A stretch of 64,000 nucleotides of DNA, taken from contig OX375879.1 of NCBI GenBank assembly GCA_947359465.1, positions 91,748,578 to 91,812,577 on the forward strand. The letters run 5' to 3'. The first letter of the stretch is position 1. Every line of letters begins with the position of its first letter. Below are positions 34,988 through 47,421 of this stretch, piece by piece. The notes under the pieces are model-generated. The model did no database searches. It was not told where the DNA came from and saw only the letters and a program-made list of their open reading frames with translations. Source of the stretch: Metellina segmentata (taxonomy: Eukaryota > Arthropoda > Arachnida > Araneae > Tetragnathidae). The position numbers and the translations under genes were made by a program.

Positions 34988-35276
34988 AACGTAACATTGG
35001 AGATCAGTACCACGGGCTATTGGCGACGGTCAGCGTAAGGAAGATCCGAGGACAATATCTCGTCATTTTGAATCACAGTCAGATAATGATGTCAACACCT
35101 GAGCTTGCATCTCACTCTCCAAATTTCCACACCCATCAACGTGAGGACAATTAAAGGAGGCGATGACACTTATAGTGCCCCCACGTATACGACCGTGCTT
35201 GGTTAGACCGAGTTTCGAACTCGCAAGCCTCCGGTTGCTAATCGCCTACTCTTTCAACCAGGCTACTGCGGCCCGG
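34988..35276 (-). mobile_element. SINE family 1, full-length copy with a different tRNA-like head
   Basis: On the minus strand: head GCCTGGTTGAAAGAGTAGGC, B box GCGAGTTCGAAACTCGG, then the body TCCTCACGTTGATGG, AAATTTGGAGAGTG, GCTCAGGTGTTG, ATTGTCCTCGGATC, ACCGTCGCCAATAGCCCG and a tail reaching GTTACGTTAA. The body equals that of 34263-34602, but the head is clearly a different tRNA-like sequence. Confidence 0.88.
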
Positions 35277-35504
35277 TACGGTTCCAGTAAGAACAGAACA
35301 CAGTACCAGCACTTCATCAAATTGACTGCTAAAATTTTTGAAGACTAACAGTTATTTGGATGGACTGTCGTATTAGATGCCCTCCACTTGCGCGCAAGTT
35401 GAAGTACATGTAGCACACCTACGGCTGGTAACCATAGTAAAAAGTTATAGACAATTGGCGATGTTAATTACTGCCAATTCGTGATGCTTGAATCTAACCA
35501 AATT

Positions 35505-35660
35505 AGCCTGTAGACTATGGCCAGTACAGCATTTGTACCATGATCGCGCCAAGAAGGAATGTAGACTACGGCCGCAACAGCAGTCGTACCTTGAAAGTTA
35601 TAAGAATCGCGCCAAGAAAGAATTTAGACTTTGGCTGGTACAGCAGTTGTATCTTGAAAG
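35505..35660. repeat. Minisatellite, ~55-65-bp unit, about 2.7 copies
   Basis: TGTAGACTATGGCC, TGTAGACTACGGCC and TTTAGACTTTGGCT start successive units, each with ACAGCAxTxGTA and ATCGCGCCAAGAA. Confidence 0.85.
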
Positions 35661-35663
35661 TTA

Positions 35664-35857
35664 CAGTACCCTAAAATAATAGACCGGACAGCAAGATGTA
35701 ATGGTATAAGAAATAGAATACATGATTTAATAGGGGGGGGGCACCCACGTGCTACAATTACACTAGAAACCCTTCTGGGCATACTTTCAACAAGGTTTTG
35801 ATACACAGCTATGGTTATTTGTGTCCATTCCTGCTGAAGAATGTCGCTAGATCAGCT
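35664..35857 (-). pseudogene. Tc1-like fragment (family A), C-terminal end
   Basis: A TA-flanked terminus CAGTACCCTAAAATAATAG is followed on the minus strand by the transposase C-terminus: YQNLVESMPRRVSSVIVARG. The same family occurs at 51261-51545 and 51688-52249. It stops abruptly at about 35857, where a plus-strand Tc1 of another family begins. Confidence 0.8.
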
Positions 35858-35858
35858 G

Positions 35859-36450
35859 CCCACAACAGGGCGTTACGGTCTGGGGTGCCATCTCCTTTGA
35901 TAGCCGGAAACGGGGATGGTAGTCATTTCTGGTACACTTACGGCACAGCGGTACGTAGACGACAGTCTACGACTGGTTATGTTATCGTTCCTTTTGTGAC
36001 ACCCCGGGCTTACTTTTCATCAAGATAATGCCCGGTCGCACACGGCACGTGTTGCTGTGAATTGTCTTAAAACCTTTCCCAACACTTCCTTGGCCAGCTA
36101 GGTCTCCTGATCTCTCTCCCATAGAGCACAGTTGGGACGTTATGAGGAGGCGATTGCAACCATCCCGGAATGTTGACCATTTAGCTCGACAGTTGGAGAC
36201 AATTTGGCAAGAAATTACTCAGGACATCATCTGGGAACTTTTTCAGTCTATACCACGCCGGGTGACAACTTGCAACCGGTGGACCAACGCCTTATTGACT
36301 CCACACTTTGTAACGATCAAACTGAAATCAATCATTCAATTGTTCTGAAACTTTAATCGTTTGTTTTTCAATGATTTTCTTCGCATTCTCTAATTCTTAT
36401 ACTAATTTGTATCGCAATCAGACATCTCCTTCTTGTTGCATCTATTTTTT
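35859..36450 (+). pseudogene. Tc1-like fragment (family B), C-terminal half
   Basis: It begins mid-transposase at GVTVWGAISFDS, contains the pieces PWPARSPDLSPIEHSWDVM (catalytic Glu retained in PIEH) and RRLQPSRNVDHLARQLETIW, and ends near IPRRVTTC. Frameshifts separate the parts and the N-terminal half is absent. The likely 3' terminus lies near 36450 but I cannot pair it with a left end. Confidence 0.82.
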
Positions 36451-38404
36451 TTTGCTTTTGAATGTAATTTAAAACCTACCTGATCCTATGTAGCATTTTT
36501 GAAATTGCAATGCCAATTACAAATGAAGATAATATTTTATTCCAACCACATACGATTGAAATCATCAAACATATCAAGACCTGCCAATATAATCTTAAAA
36601 ATTAGTAAGTAACACAATTAATAATCTTAGTATTCAATGAAGCTGTTTCTTCAAAAAGTTATTCTGTTCTTGGATTTCTATCACTTCGACTCATAAAATG
36701 TACCAAATGACTTACAATCAATTACTGCATTGCTTTCATTGTATAAAAAGAACTGTGAATATTTCTTTTGATATACTATAACCCCTTCAATTACGAATCA
36801 ACAATATATCCTAACACATTCTTTGTATTCGAAGATTTCACAAGTTTCTATAAAAATTAACAGCACTTGTTAATTTAATGAAAAATTCGAAGCATAATAA
36901 CTTAACAATTTTTAATAAATTGTAACACTTGCAACCGTTTTCTGGAAGTTTCAATGAAAATATAAGAATAGAAAGTAAAATAAAGAATTTTTGCATTTTG
37001 ATAGAAAAAGATTCTGTTAGCTTAGATTAATTTGGAGGCATATTTATTATTTCGTGTTATATCTGGGATTAACTAACTAACAGAGATCCTTATAGTGTTT
37101 CTCGAGATAAAAAATGTATTCGTGTTTAGCAAAATTATTTTCAAAATGAAACGTATGACTTTCTGAATTACCTGCTAGTGATATTTATGTTGTAATTTTG
37201 CCATAACATCTCATATTTCTTTTGTTATCAGGATTTCTTGATTATCATAGGAATTTATTCAATATGGACGAAATTTTAATATTTTATTCTAAATAAATCT
37301 ATTCAGCAATGACTTTTTACTTGGATAAATGGTAATGATATTAACAGCTAATGAAATTTGAATTTTTAAACTTTGTTACAGTGATACTCCTATATAATTC
37401 GAGCTAAATGATGAACACTTTGTTGTATTTGAAGGAGCTTGTATAGGTGTTCGTTGTGTGTTTTGTTGAATGCTCGTATTAAACAAATGAACATCAGTTT
37501 TTACCATTCAATCTCCCGCAATCTCTTTTAAAAGTAACGCACTAGTTCTATTTGCAAAGTTTTCATGTAATTTTTATGTAGTCGCTATGTATAGTATATA
37601 AAATTTTAATTCTGCAATAACACAAGAGAGATAAACTATTATTTACATGTGTGTTCACTTTACTTACATTGCATTTTGAATTGAATTAATTGATTAAACA
37701 ATGTTAACTCGAGTTTTCCTTTACCCCTAAACCAATTATGTTTTTTTTTTCTTCTATTTCTTCAAATACAAAGATCATACTTCTAAGAACATTTCTTCAA
37801 ATCCTAAACTATATAAGAGATTTAAAAATATTCTTTACATTGAAATTGGTCTTGTCTTTTCCAAAAGCAAATTGAGCTGATGTTGGCTAGAATGGTGATG
37901 ATTTATAAACTCTAAGGAAACTGTCAAAAGAGCGCAGACTAAAAAAATATATTTGGACACGTGGAAGAATATTTTTACTTAAATGTCTTAAACATGAAGA
38001 CATTCATTAGTATTACTTGGATGACTTAATTATATTTAAGGTTTAATTTATATTGCTTATGCATAATACAGAGGTTTGTGTCATGTTCTTAACAATTAGT
38101 TCTTAAAGGTCATACGAGTCATAAACTGGCATGGAAAAGAAGTTATAGAGATTAATAGTTACTATTTTTTTTCAATCTACAATCACAAAATAACAATGAT
38201 AACCAATCTTATTAAAACAGATCTTTCTAAAACACTTAATTTCACGGTATTAATATATAAACTAAATTAGGAAACATATTGAATTACCAAGATATTTCTT
38301 CATTGACATCACAACACATAATATACCTATCAGAGTAATCACATTTAATTCCTCTTTCAGCAAAAAAGAACAATTAGAGCGACCAAACATCTACAGTAAA
38401 AAAA
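36451..38404. other. AT-rich region with no gene recognised
   Basis: Nearly 2 kb without a frame over 60 codons, repeat or RNA gene that I can support. Confidence 0.65.
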
Positions 38405-38878
38405 TACAGGGTTTGTGAGCACGACATTCCTTTCAGTAGTAACTTTTGCAGCTGTGGTCTTCTTATTTTTAGTCACAATCCTCCTTAATGATCGTCTGCC
38501 ACGATCACTCAACACACACTTTCGTCCAAGCTGTGATTTAGCAGGTGTTTTTCAGCTTTTCAAATATGTAGAATTAAATCTTAGATGCAGTACCTCTTGA
38601 AACACTAAACACTTCGGCTACCTTGCTTACAGAAGCACCCACCAGACGAGCTCTAACAATTTGCTCACGTTCGAAGTCTGTTAGCTCTGACATGATGCAA
38701 TTACAACTTCACAGAACAGTGCCCCGACAACAACTGACCTGCGTATCATATTTACGACCTTGTATAGGTGGCGTCAGTAGGCGAAAACACCAGAGCCACC
38801 TACACATTTCACTTGTATAAACATTTATTTTCAAGCATGCATTTCACGAGGTGTTTGCATATGTTTGTCCAACCCCTG
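38405..38878 (-). pseudogene. Tc1-like transposon fragment, N-terminal end
   Basis: On the minus strand the terminus CAGGGGTTGGACAAACATAT, flanked by TA, leads after a leader to an ATG at 38693: MSELTDFEREQIVRARLVG, then SVSKVAEVFSVSRGTASK and a stop, then LGRKCVLSDRGRRSLRRIV and KNKKTTAAKVT. This is the helix-turn-helix DNA-binding half of a Tc1 transposase. The catalytic half and the other terminus are missing. Confidence 0.88.
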
Positions 38879-38880
38879 TA

Positions 38881-40345
38881 TATTCTACCGTTTGGACGCA
38901 GTATGGGTATATTTACATAGACAGACAGACACCCAAACGCTCATTATAAGGATTCTGCATTAGAAGTTCCGAAAACAGATAAATAACCTTAAATGGGTGA
39001 AAAAGATTCAACGTACAAACACTCAATTTTTTATTTACATAGATTACAGAGCTTTCCGTTTTTTGACAAGAATACTGAATAGTTTGATTCATATTATGCA
39101 TCTGTGCCATATAAAATTTTGTGCAAATAGTTCGGAATAAAAAAATTCCTTGTGCCTACGAACTATTTCAAAGTTTTTTTCTGTGCGAACCAGTTCTTAT
39201 TAGTTTGTAATTGAAAAATTCTTAATGGCAAAGTGAACGTTATATTTTGCTTTGGTTAGGTGTTTTTAGAAAGTGACATTATTATTATTAATTATCTTCT
39301 GAAAAGACTGTGTTAGAGGCTACATCTAAAAGATTTAAATACATTGGACAGTTTCGAAGATTTTATTATGTAGCGTATAAAACCCTCTAATCTAATTTTT
39401 CTCATATAATTCAAAATTATGAAAACAGAATACGTTTTTATTAATGGCAATTGACACCAACGGAATTCTAGGAAATCCGAATCAATCTGAATCCAGTATA
39501 AACTGACTTTAAAGTGTTTGTCAGGTTGAACATAAGCAATGCTTTCCCAGAAGGATCTTTTTAAAGGTAGTTTCAGACTCACATGGTTCATCTAGATGCA
39601 GGAAGACAAAGCAATGGGTGCGATTTAGTGAAACAGGTAACCCATGTATGATGATTTTGAGTATAGCAGCTCTTTCCACTTCTACCTGAACCACCTTTAG
39701 ACAAATGGACTTCACTAAGGTCATGTGCTTACTCGCCGAAGCCTCAGTCTACAAGGACTTGCTTTCAGAGTTTAGTGAAACAAATTGAAAACTACGAAAT
39801 ACATAAATAGTCTTAAAAATCTAACAAAATGTTGGCTAATAAATATTAATCTAAAATACAAGACTGATGTAGCAAACATTTAGTATGTTCTAATACGAAC
39901 CTGGCGTGTATTCCTTTTGATACTGAGAATAATCTTATTTTTCACTAACGTAAGTAACTCAGAAATTGACACTATTTGTAAATTGGTGTGGATAAATGAA
40001 TGTAAACAACATAAAATGAACCGCTAAGTGACCCATTCTCCAATTTTTCCGCTTCTTATATATGCTTTGAGCTATACAGCTGCATTATATCGCTAAAACT
40101 ACACGAAATAGCTTGCCGCTTTAAAGAAATTATTCAGCAGGAGCATTAGTGAAGGCAATAAAGAATCTGAAAGAAAGAAATCAGTACAAAAAAAAAAGGA
40201 TGCGACAGTACGCGGAAATAAGTTTGTGCCAAAATTGTCGAATCGTTTTTACAAGTGAGAGTATTAGCTGGGTTCTATGGCTCGAGTGCCATATTCGGCC
40301 ATGTTGCGCCAAACATGACAGATAACTATAAGTAATGGATAGGGG
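38881..40345. other. No gene recognised
   Basis: The minus frames 39313-39591 and 39521-39724 overlap each other and lack any domain. They may be an unrecognised old repeat. Confidence 0.5.
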
Positions 40346-40547
40346 AAGGTGTCGTACTTTGGGACAGGTTTAAACAAGTATTTTTTCTGAGACTATAATG
40401 TATCTGCAGTTTGTTTTTTCTATCAACTATTTACATTAATTACTTTTGAAAGAATTTTCCAATTTTTATTTATTTGTACCTCGAACACTAGCTGTTTAAT
40501 TAATTGTTTTGTTTATCTATGCAAGTGTCCCAATGTTTAACATCGTG

Positions 40548-40725
40548 TTGCACCTTGGGATACATGTTATTGTACCTTGGGATGCATTTTGTTTTACCTT
40601 AGGATAATATTGTTGTTGTACCTTGGGATACATGTTGTTGTACCTTGGGATACTGTTGTTGTACCTTGGGATAATGTTGTTGTACCTTGGGATACATGTT
40701 GTACCTTGAAATAGATGTTACCTTT
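40548..40725. repeat. Minisatellite, TTGTACCTTGGGATA unit
   Basis: About eight units of TTGTACCTTGGGATACATG(TTG) with lengths of roughly 19-26 bp; the related GTCGTACTTTGGGACA at 40352 may be an outlying unit. Confidence 0.92.
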
Positions 40726-40739
40726 AGATTGTTTGAAGT

Positions 40740-41807
40740 AGACTACAAAATAAATCAATTCCACACATACTAAATTCCGTATTTATTGCTTGTCAACACA
40801 AACGTTCGCTATTTTAGTGTTTCTCTTGCTGTGATACGCTGTAATGTAGCGTGCCGAGTGGTGGGCTTGTCAGCCCCGAAACGAGCATCACAAAAGAAAC
40901 ACCTTTGCTCAGCTCTAGCTCTCCAGCAGATCTTTCTGTGTCATCAGATTTTTCAAGGAATCAGTTAAGAGACATCTGCACTCAAAACCAATGGGACGGC
41001 TGACGAAGACCATCTGCACGGCCCGGGCAGATGAAAGGGCTTAAAAAGTTTAGGAAATAGACCCCAACGAAGAATACGTTATAGATACAAAGCAAGGAAT
41101 TGAAAAATATATTACAGCTAGCTGCGAAGATATTCCGCGTGATAAAAGGAAGGCATAGTGTCGTTAGACGAATTTGTTAGATTTTATGAAGCCATCGACA
41201 TCAAAATAACTTTTTTACGTTGCACATTAATTAAAAAAAATTTTTTCTTTTAGTATGTATAAAAAGAACAGCAATTTCATTCAATATTTTTCTTCTAAAC
41301 TAGTGTTTTTGTTAGTCATTGGTCTCAATTATAGATAACATTTATATGCCCCGACTTACGCGATTTTCCTTCGGTCCCACCTATAGCGTAACCTGTACGC
41401 TGAAACGCGCTTTTCAAACCATGACATTTGCTGTTGGTCTGTCTGGTCAGACCCCTAAATGTGTATCATGAAGTACATATTAGACTAAGAACGTTCTGAA
41501 AACTGAATCGTGAACTTGGAAAACACGTTACACGAAATCCAAATGCAGACGCGTATAATTCATAGCTAAAGAAATTCGTATCAATGGCCAAGGGAGGTAA
41601 ACAATCAATCTTCGGATGAGCAGATGAAGTTTAATTCAGCTTGGAAACAAAGCTTGACCTACGGCGGTGCTCTGTATCTGTGCTAGGTCTACAAATGGCT
41701 ATCGTTAGTGTTATTTGTCATCTTGTAATGAGGGGCAAACTTTATCCTGTACCTGAATTTCATAGTGTCCTAGTCTCATTTTCTCACTGACGCCACATTC
41801 TCGTCAC
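40740..41807. other. No gene recognised
   Basis: The frame at 40786-40968 and the stretch to 41160 show no conserved motif; nothing else is supportable up to the transposon at 41812. Confidence 0.5.
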
Positions 41808-41811
41808 TGCT

Positions 41812-44800
41812 GGGTCATTCCACGCAAAATGAGCAAATAGGCTGTGGCTGACACATCACCGATTTTAATGAAAATTAGTTTCTAAATAGATCGCATATAG
41901 TAAGGAGGAACTGCCAAATATTAAATGTCAGAAATGGATATTTTATTTTTTATTGAATTTTAAAATTCAAGGTCGCACAAATGTAGATTTTTGTAGCACT
42001 AATAGTAGCCTGTTTGAGACCCAATATTTCAAAAAGTTATTGACACAAATTATAAATTTTTATATTGTTACATTCTTCAGTAAAAGTTCTTTCAGGAAAT
42101 GTCAGAATTTTGTTTAATATCCGGCACTTCTCGTTCTGAAGGATCGGCGAAAACAGAGATTTGTCCAATATGATACCAATTTCAAATTGCTCTAGTACCT
42201 CTAAAAATGGAAAGACAATATCAAAAATATTTCTTAACAAAGCCCTTCTTCTATATAAAAGGTAGGTATAATTTAGTGATTGTAGTCATATTCCTTATTA
42301 AAGAAAAAAAATAATAATAAAGGAAAATAATTGAAAACGGAGATTTTTCTGTATTTTTAAATACAAATTTTATTGTGAAGGACAGCTCAGAAAAACTCAC
42401 AAATTTTTTGTATTATGTGTCCAGATGTATATTATCTGTCCTGAAATTTTCATCATTGTAATTTGCTTATTTTTGTCCCAGGAGCATTTTTAACTAGATG
42501 AAAACTATAGTTTTATTTTATCGCATGACGAAACAAAACAGGCGGAAACACGCCATTAAGCCATCCATTTCCTCATTGAAAGAGATGCTATTACATTCAA
42601 TGACAGATAATAGAATAAATAAACACTACTAAATGAATTATGGTTATAAATGTGCTTGGGTTGCTATAAACTGATAATTTTTTGCTGAACCGAAAGCTTT
42701 CGAACACCGGCGAATGTTCAAGTGGCAATCCATAAGTGTTCCATCCATTGAAATGATCATTAGTCGGTTAGAGAAGTCTTTTGGATTTTCTTGTAGTTTT
42801 TAGGAAATATTATTACTATGTTTGATTTTGAAAGTAAAGAGATTTTAAAATTCCTGAACTTTCGAAATGTGACGTAGGAGAAATGTTACAAGAAAACTGC
42901 CATAAAATCCATTATGTAAAAGAAACCGGATTAAAAGAACTTTCCGATCTTACAGATAAAGACAGAGGATTGTTGTATTTGAAATTAGGTAGGAAGTTTG
43001 AAAACATTTGTCTTCACCATGAGAAAGTGTATTTACTGAAGTATACTTACTTATTCCGACGAACTTGTTGTAATCCTTTTAAAAGTCACAAACGTGCCGT
43101 GAAAAAGTCCCGGCGAATAATAACACTAGATATTGCCAAGAAATCAGCTGGATTGCTCTCGCCAGGTAAAAAGATCTGTCTCACATGTGAAATTGGTGTT
43201 AAAAATTTTATTACAGAATAGGATGCAACAGATTTTGTTTTTGAAACGGAAGCTTTAGAGAAACAGTACGAGAAACTTAATAACAGCCTACAGAACATGG
43301 GAAATTCGCCTGTTAAAAAGGTTCGTAAACTCAGCATGACTCAAAGAAAACATTATGGCAGAAGAAAATTACAGAAATTTGTTTCAACTGCTAAAATAAA
43401 TTTGGGAACTGTTTTGCAAGTAAACCTCAATAAAATTAATAGTACACATGCGACTGAAAGTAAGGAAGATTTTTTATTGTTTAATAGAACAGCTGAAAGC
43501 AAAGTTTACTGAAACAACATTCCCTACAGAAAAAATTCAAATTCTAACTCTTGTTCCAAAGAGCTGGAGTCTGGAAAAAATAAGGACAGAATATCCTACC
43601 ACATTGTATTTAGCAAGGAAAACCTGCTAAGAGACAAGGCAAAAAAATTAATGACAATATTATTGCAATAGTTATAAACTTTTACGAGTCTGATGACATA
43701 AGTCGGCTATGTCCAGGAAAAAAAGACTATGTTAATGTAAACACAGATGAAGGTAAAGTCCCAAAACAAAAAAGGTTGATTCTTTGTAACTTAAAAGAAG
43801 GATACCAGCAGTTTAAGGAACAGCATGGGAGTGCAAAGATTGGTTTCAGTAAATTCGCTGAATTAAGACCGAAACATTGTGTACTAGCTCGAAGTAATGG
43901 CACACATTCCGTGTGTGTGTGTGCACCATACATCAAAATATGAAATTGATGTTACACGCTATTAAACCTCATTATTCTTTGCTAGAGCTAATGAAATTAT
44001 ATGTTTGTAACATTGAAAAGGAAAAATGTATGTTCGGAGAATGTGATAAGTGTCCAAAAGATCAATTTCGTGCTCAAATAGAAAAGTTTGAGGTTTTCCA
44101 AAATTTAGAAGAAATTATTTACAAGCGTTGGATTTCGACCGACAGATCTACTCTAATCACACAAGTCCAGTCAACAGAAGAATTTCTTGACTCACTTGTT
44201 GATAGTATGTCTGGATTGACAAAACATCATTTCATTGCTAAATCGCAGTCCAAATTTTTGGAGGAAAAGAAATTGACTGTTTCCCAGGACGAGTGCATTG
44301 TACTCCTCAATTTTTCAGAAAATTATTCATTTATTGTTCAGGATACAATTCAAGGATTCCATTGGGAAACTACTCAAGCTACACTGCACCCATTTGTACT
44401 TTATGGGAAGGATAACGAAAACAGGTTTCAAATCCTTTCAATGTGTGTTATTAGTGACCATACTAGACATGATACATTGAGTGTATTTGCATTTCAGACT
44501 GCCGTAATCCCTTTTATAAAAGAAAGGTTTCTTTCTGTGAAGAAACTTATCTATTTCAGCGATAGGTGTTCAGCACAGTATAAAAACCGGAAAAACTTTT
44601 CCGACATTTGCCATCATGAATCCGATTTTGAATTGAAGGCAGAATGGCACTTTTTCGCTACAAGTCATGGCAAAAGCCCATGCGATGGAATCGGTGGAAC
44701 TATCAAACGGTTAGCCGCAAGAACAAGTTTACAGAGACCATACAACAATCAGATTTTAAATGCAAAACACAACTATTTTCCTTCTGTACTTCAACCATTT

Positions 44801-45984
44801 TAAACATCAAATTATTTTATGTGCCTTCAACTGATGTTATACAAATTGAGTCTTATCTTCAACAAAGGTTTAATGAAGTGACCGCAACCATTACGGGAAC
44901 TCGTAACTGTCATTGCTACATTCCTATTCCAAACTGTACGACTCTAATTCGAGTGTCATATTTATCGCAATCGCCAGGAAAAGAAGTAAAGAGTTTAAAA
45001 AGAATTCAGCAGCACAAAAAAAATCACGTTTCAATAATAGAAGAAGCAAAGTTTAACTTGTGAGTTTTACCACATCGTGAATTTGAAAAGGTAATTAGTT
45101 AAAATTCATAATTTCTATGATACTACGTTGAAATTTTTAAGCTTGTTTTGACACTCATTTTTTCTGCTTTTATAATTGACCCTTAAAGTTAAACATGATT
45201 TGGTATTTCTTTGTTGAATTAGGGTTTCATTATCTATATTTTATTTCACTGTTATCATTGAAGTTCTCGTAACATGCATAGAGTGGAAAGCAAATGTTGT
45301 GATTTTGTTTTTATTATTGTTGCTTTAGGACTCAGATTACAATCCTGATTTTTTTTACAAGTAATATACATATTAAACTGTATTCCTGTGAAATGTCGGT
45401 TTTGTAAAAGCTGTCCTTCATTTGATTTCTTATGCCTATTTAGAGTAGAAAATTATCATTTTGTACTTTTCGTTAGCTATTTTGAAGATGAAAGAATTAA
45501 AATACGACTTCCAAACTCTATTAGTAATATTATCATATCTAGCATTGTAACTGGCATGAATTTAAAGTATGTCGTAAAATTTCTTTAGCCCATAGAAATG
45601 TTTTTAATTCCGTCAAAAATGACAATTTTCCATTTTTTGCAACTAAATTTTGGATTAAATATGATGCTTAAAAAGGTTGTTGCCACAGTGAAAAAAAGAA
45701 CATTTTGTACAGATTATAAAAATGTAAAACATGTTTGTCTACGTTAAGTAGTTTTTGCGAAACAGAACTTCAAACATACAACATTAAGCGATCTCGCAAC
45801 TGTTCTTCAAAGTTGGAAGCCCTAAAAATGCCTCCAATTTCGAAAATATTTAATTTTGAACCTAATTCTTTTGGATATCGTTATTTATGCATAAACTAAA
45901 CCCCTGTACCAAATTTCATGAAAATCCATTACCATACGGCCACGGGTTTTTCCTGATTTTTGCTCATTTCACATGGAATGACCC
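41812..45984 (+). mobile_element. TIR DNA transposon (copy B), 4.17 kb, with decayed transposase
   Basis: The left terminus GGGTCATTCCACGCAAAATG is mirrored by the right terminus CATTTCACATGGAATGACCC; the arms are about 26 bp with weak similarity beyond. A 4-bp TGCT duplication flanks it (41808-41811 and 45985-45988). Copy A at 5922-8158 has the same ends with a TCCT duplication, which independently supports the boundaries. The interior holds one broken transposase reading frame (42883-45063). The 4-bp target size fits Sola-type and a few other superfamilies; the assignment is not settled from sequence alone. Confidence 0.9.
42883..45063 (+). pseudogene. Transposase pseudogene of the 41812-45984 element
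   Basis: One coding region is readable across three frames. Segment 42883-43221 (MLQENCHKIHYVKETGLKEL...) meets a TAG; the same frame then continues to about 43480. The following segments include KIQILTLVPKSWSLEKIRTE, then GKKDYVNVNTDEGKVPKQKR with KIGFSKFAELRPKHCVLA and GTHSVCVCTIHQN. The frame 43913-44803 carries YFSDRCSAQYKNRKNF and AEWHFFATSHGKSPCDGIGG; the Asp residues in these two motifs are the likely catalytic ones. The C-terminal part (to 45063) reads LFYVPSTDVIQIESYLQQRF and ITGTRNCHCYIPIP. I count one internal stop and at least four frame changes, one of them in a GT repeat at 43911. Related proteins are common in arthropods and cnidarians and usually annotated as uncharacterised. 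Confidence 0.85.
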
Positions 45985-45988
45985 TGCT

Positions 45989-46620
45989 GGAATTTTGTGT
46001 GATGCGAATGGGAATTTAACCGTTATAATGTCCAGAAAATTCCTAGGCATGGCATGATAGAAAGTCTTGAGTCAGCACGTTTTTCAATAAAATTACTTAA
46101 ATATACCATGAAGTTTTTTAAGCAAAGCTTAGAATTGCATTTCCTTATTCTTGAACACGACTTTCCACAAATCTTTAGATCCTGAAAAAACTCGAGTTGT
46201 TATTAACCCAATGACCGACCATTCATGAATTAAGCAAAACTATTAGAGAAATTGCTTGAGGGGCAATTAAGCTTCAACTTTTCTGATGGTCCGCTAAGAA
46301 AGAATGAAAAACTAAATTATACTGTCTTTAAGAGGTTAAAACATATTCAATCAAGTTTACCAGACTTGTTTTCGGAAGTAAAAGAACAATGAATGCGCTC
46401 ACGAATCTACTCAATTTTGAGGTTTAAGTTTCACCTAAATTATCATTTATCCCGGTTTAAACCAGATCATTCCGGTATGAAAGGAGCGTCACGGCCGCTT
46501 GGACATTTTGATCAGTCAGAAGAAAACTATAAGAGCCGAGTGTTTTTAAATCATAGTTACTCAAATATTTGAAGCTCATATACCCTTTTAAAAGAAGACA
46601 ATTTTTTTCGACTCCCAACT
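45989..46620. other. No gene recognised
   Basis: AT-rich; no frame or repeat that I can support. Confidence 0.5.
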
Positions 46621-46626
46621 CTGAAG

Positions 46627-46935
46627 TGTGGCTGAGGGTAGCGGAAGCCCTGTTGGAGGAGTAACGAAATAGCAACTGGAGTGTTGCTAGTTCGAATTCA
46701 AACAAAGACCGTCGTGTACAAAATGGGCTGGTGCACGTTAAACCTGGCATGGCCCAAAAAAGTACTCACGTTGGCGCGGTATGGGAGTTTGGAGAGTGGG
46801 GTGCCAGCACAGATGTGACCTCGTCATCTGACCATGGATAAAACCATACTTTTGTTCTCGGATATCTACTTTCGGGTTTGGTCCTGGAACGTCAAAAATA
46901 GCCCATTGTATTGATCCAGTGCAACACTAATTTAA
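46627..46935 (+). mobile_element. SINE family 1, full-length diverged copy
   Basis: A tRNA-like head (TGTTGGAGGAGTAACG, B box GCTAGTTCGAATTCAAAC) is followed by the body: GTACTCACGTTGGCG, GAGTTTGGAGAGTGGGGTG, CTCGTCATCTGACC and CGTCAAAAATAGCCCATTG, ending near AGTGCAACACTAATTTAAA. The minus frame of 97 codons across it is spurious. Confidence 0.85.
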
Positions 46936-47230
46936 AGTGTGACTGAACCTAAAAGTTTTGAATTTTGCAAAAATATTTATGCTGTGAGTAATTTAAAAAA
47001 ATCGAATACTAGTTTGAAAATAAAACAACTTAAAAATGAAATTATTAATCTATGTCAATATTGTGTAGTGTGTGGGTTGCCTGAATAATACCATGCTTCA
47101 AATATTCAATGTTATGCTGTCTCATTTCTTTGGTTCCGATTTGGGTTTATCTGTAAATTGTTTTGTGTTATTGTTTCGCAGATCTTAGGGTGTTGATTTA
47201 TGTATTTAAAAGATATCACCTTAAATTCAT

Positions 47231-47421
47231 TGTTAATTGGTAATTTTTTTTAGTTAACGTCGTACTAAAGCAACACAACGGGCTACTGACGACGGTCCGG
47301 GAACAGTCCCTTAAGGGAAAGACCCGATGACAACACCTCGTAATTTTTAACTGCGGTCAGATGATGAAGCAACATTGAGATGGCACCCCACTCTCCAAAC
47401 TTCCACACCAACCCAACGTGA
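47231..47421 (-). mobile_element. 5'-truncated SINE family 1 insertion with target duplication
   Basis: The reverse complement of the family body (ACGTTGGGTTGGTGTGG...CCCGTTGTGTTGC...ACGACGTTAACTAAAAAAA) is flanked by CACCTTAAATTCA at 47217-47229 and 47422-47434. The tRNA-like head is missing, as expected for an incomplete target-primed reverse-transcription event. Confidence 0.88.

Noticed and set aside
35163..35348. 61-codon plus-strand ORF
   Set aside because: It lies within the reverse-oriented SINE at 34988-35276.
38405..38415. Left terminal repeat of the Tc1 fragment (TACAGGGTTTG)
   Set aside because: The bases also read as continuing transposase codons on the minus strand, and the match to the right terminus stops after a few bases.
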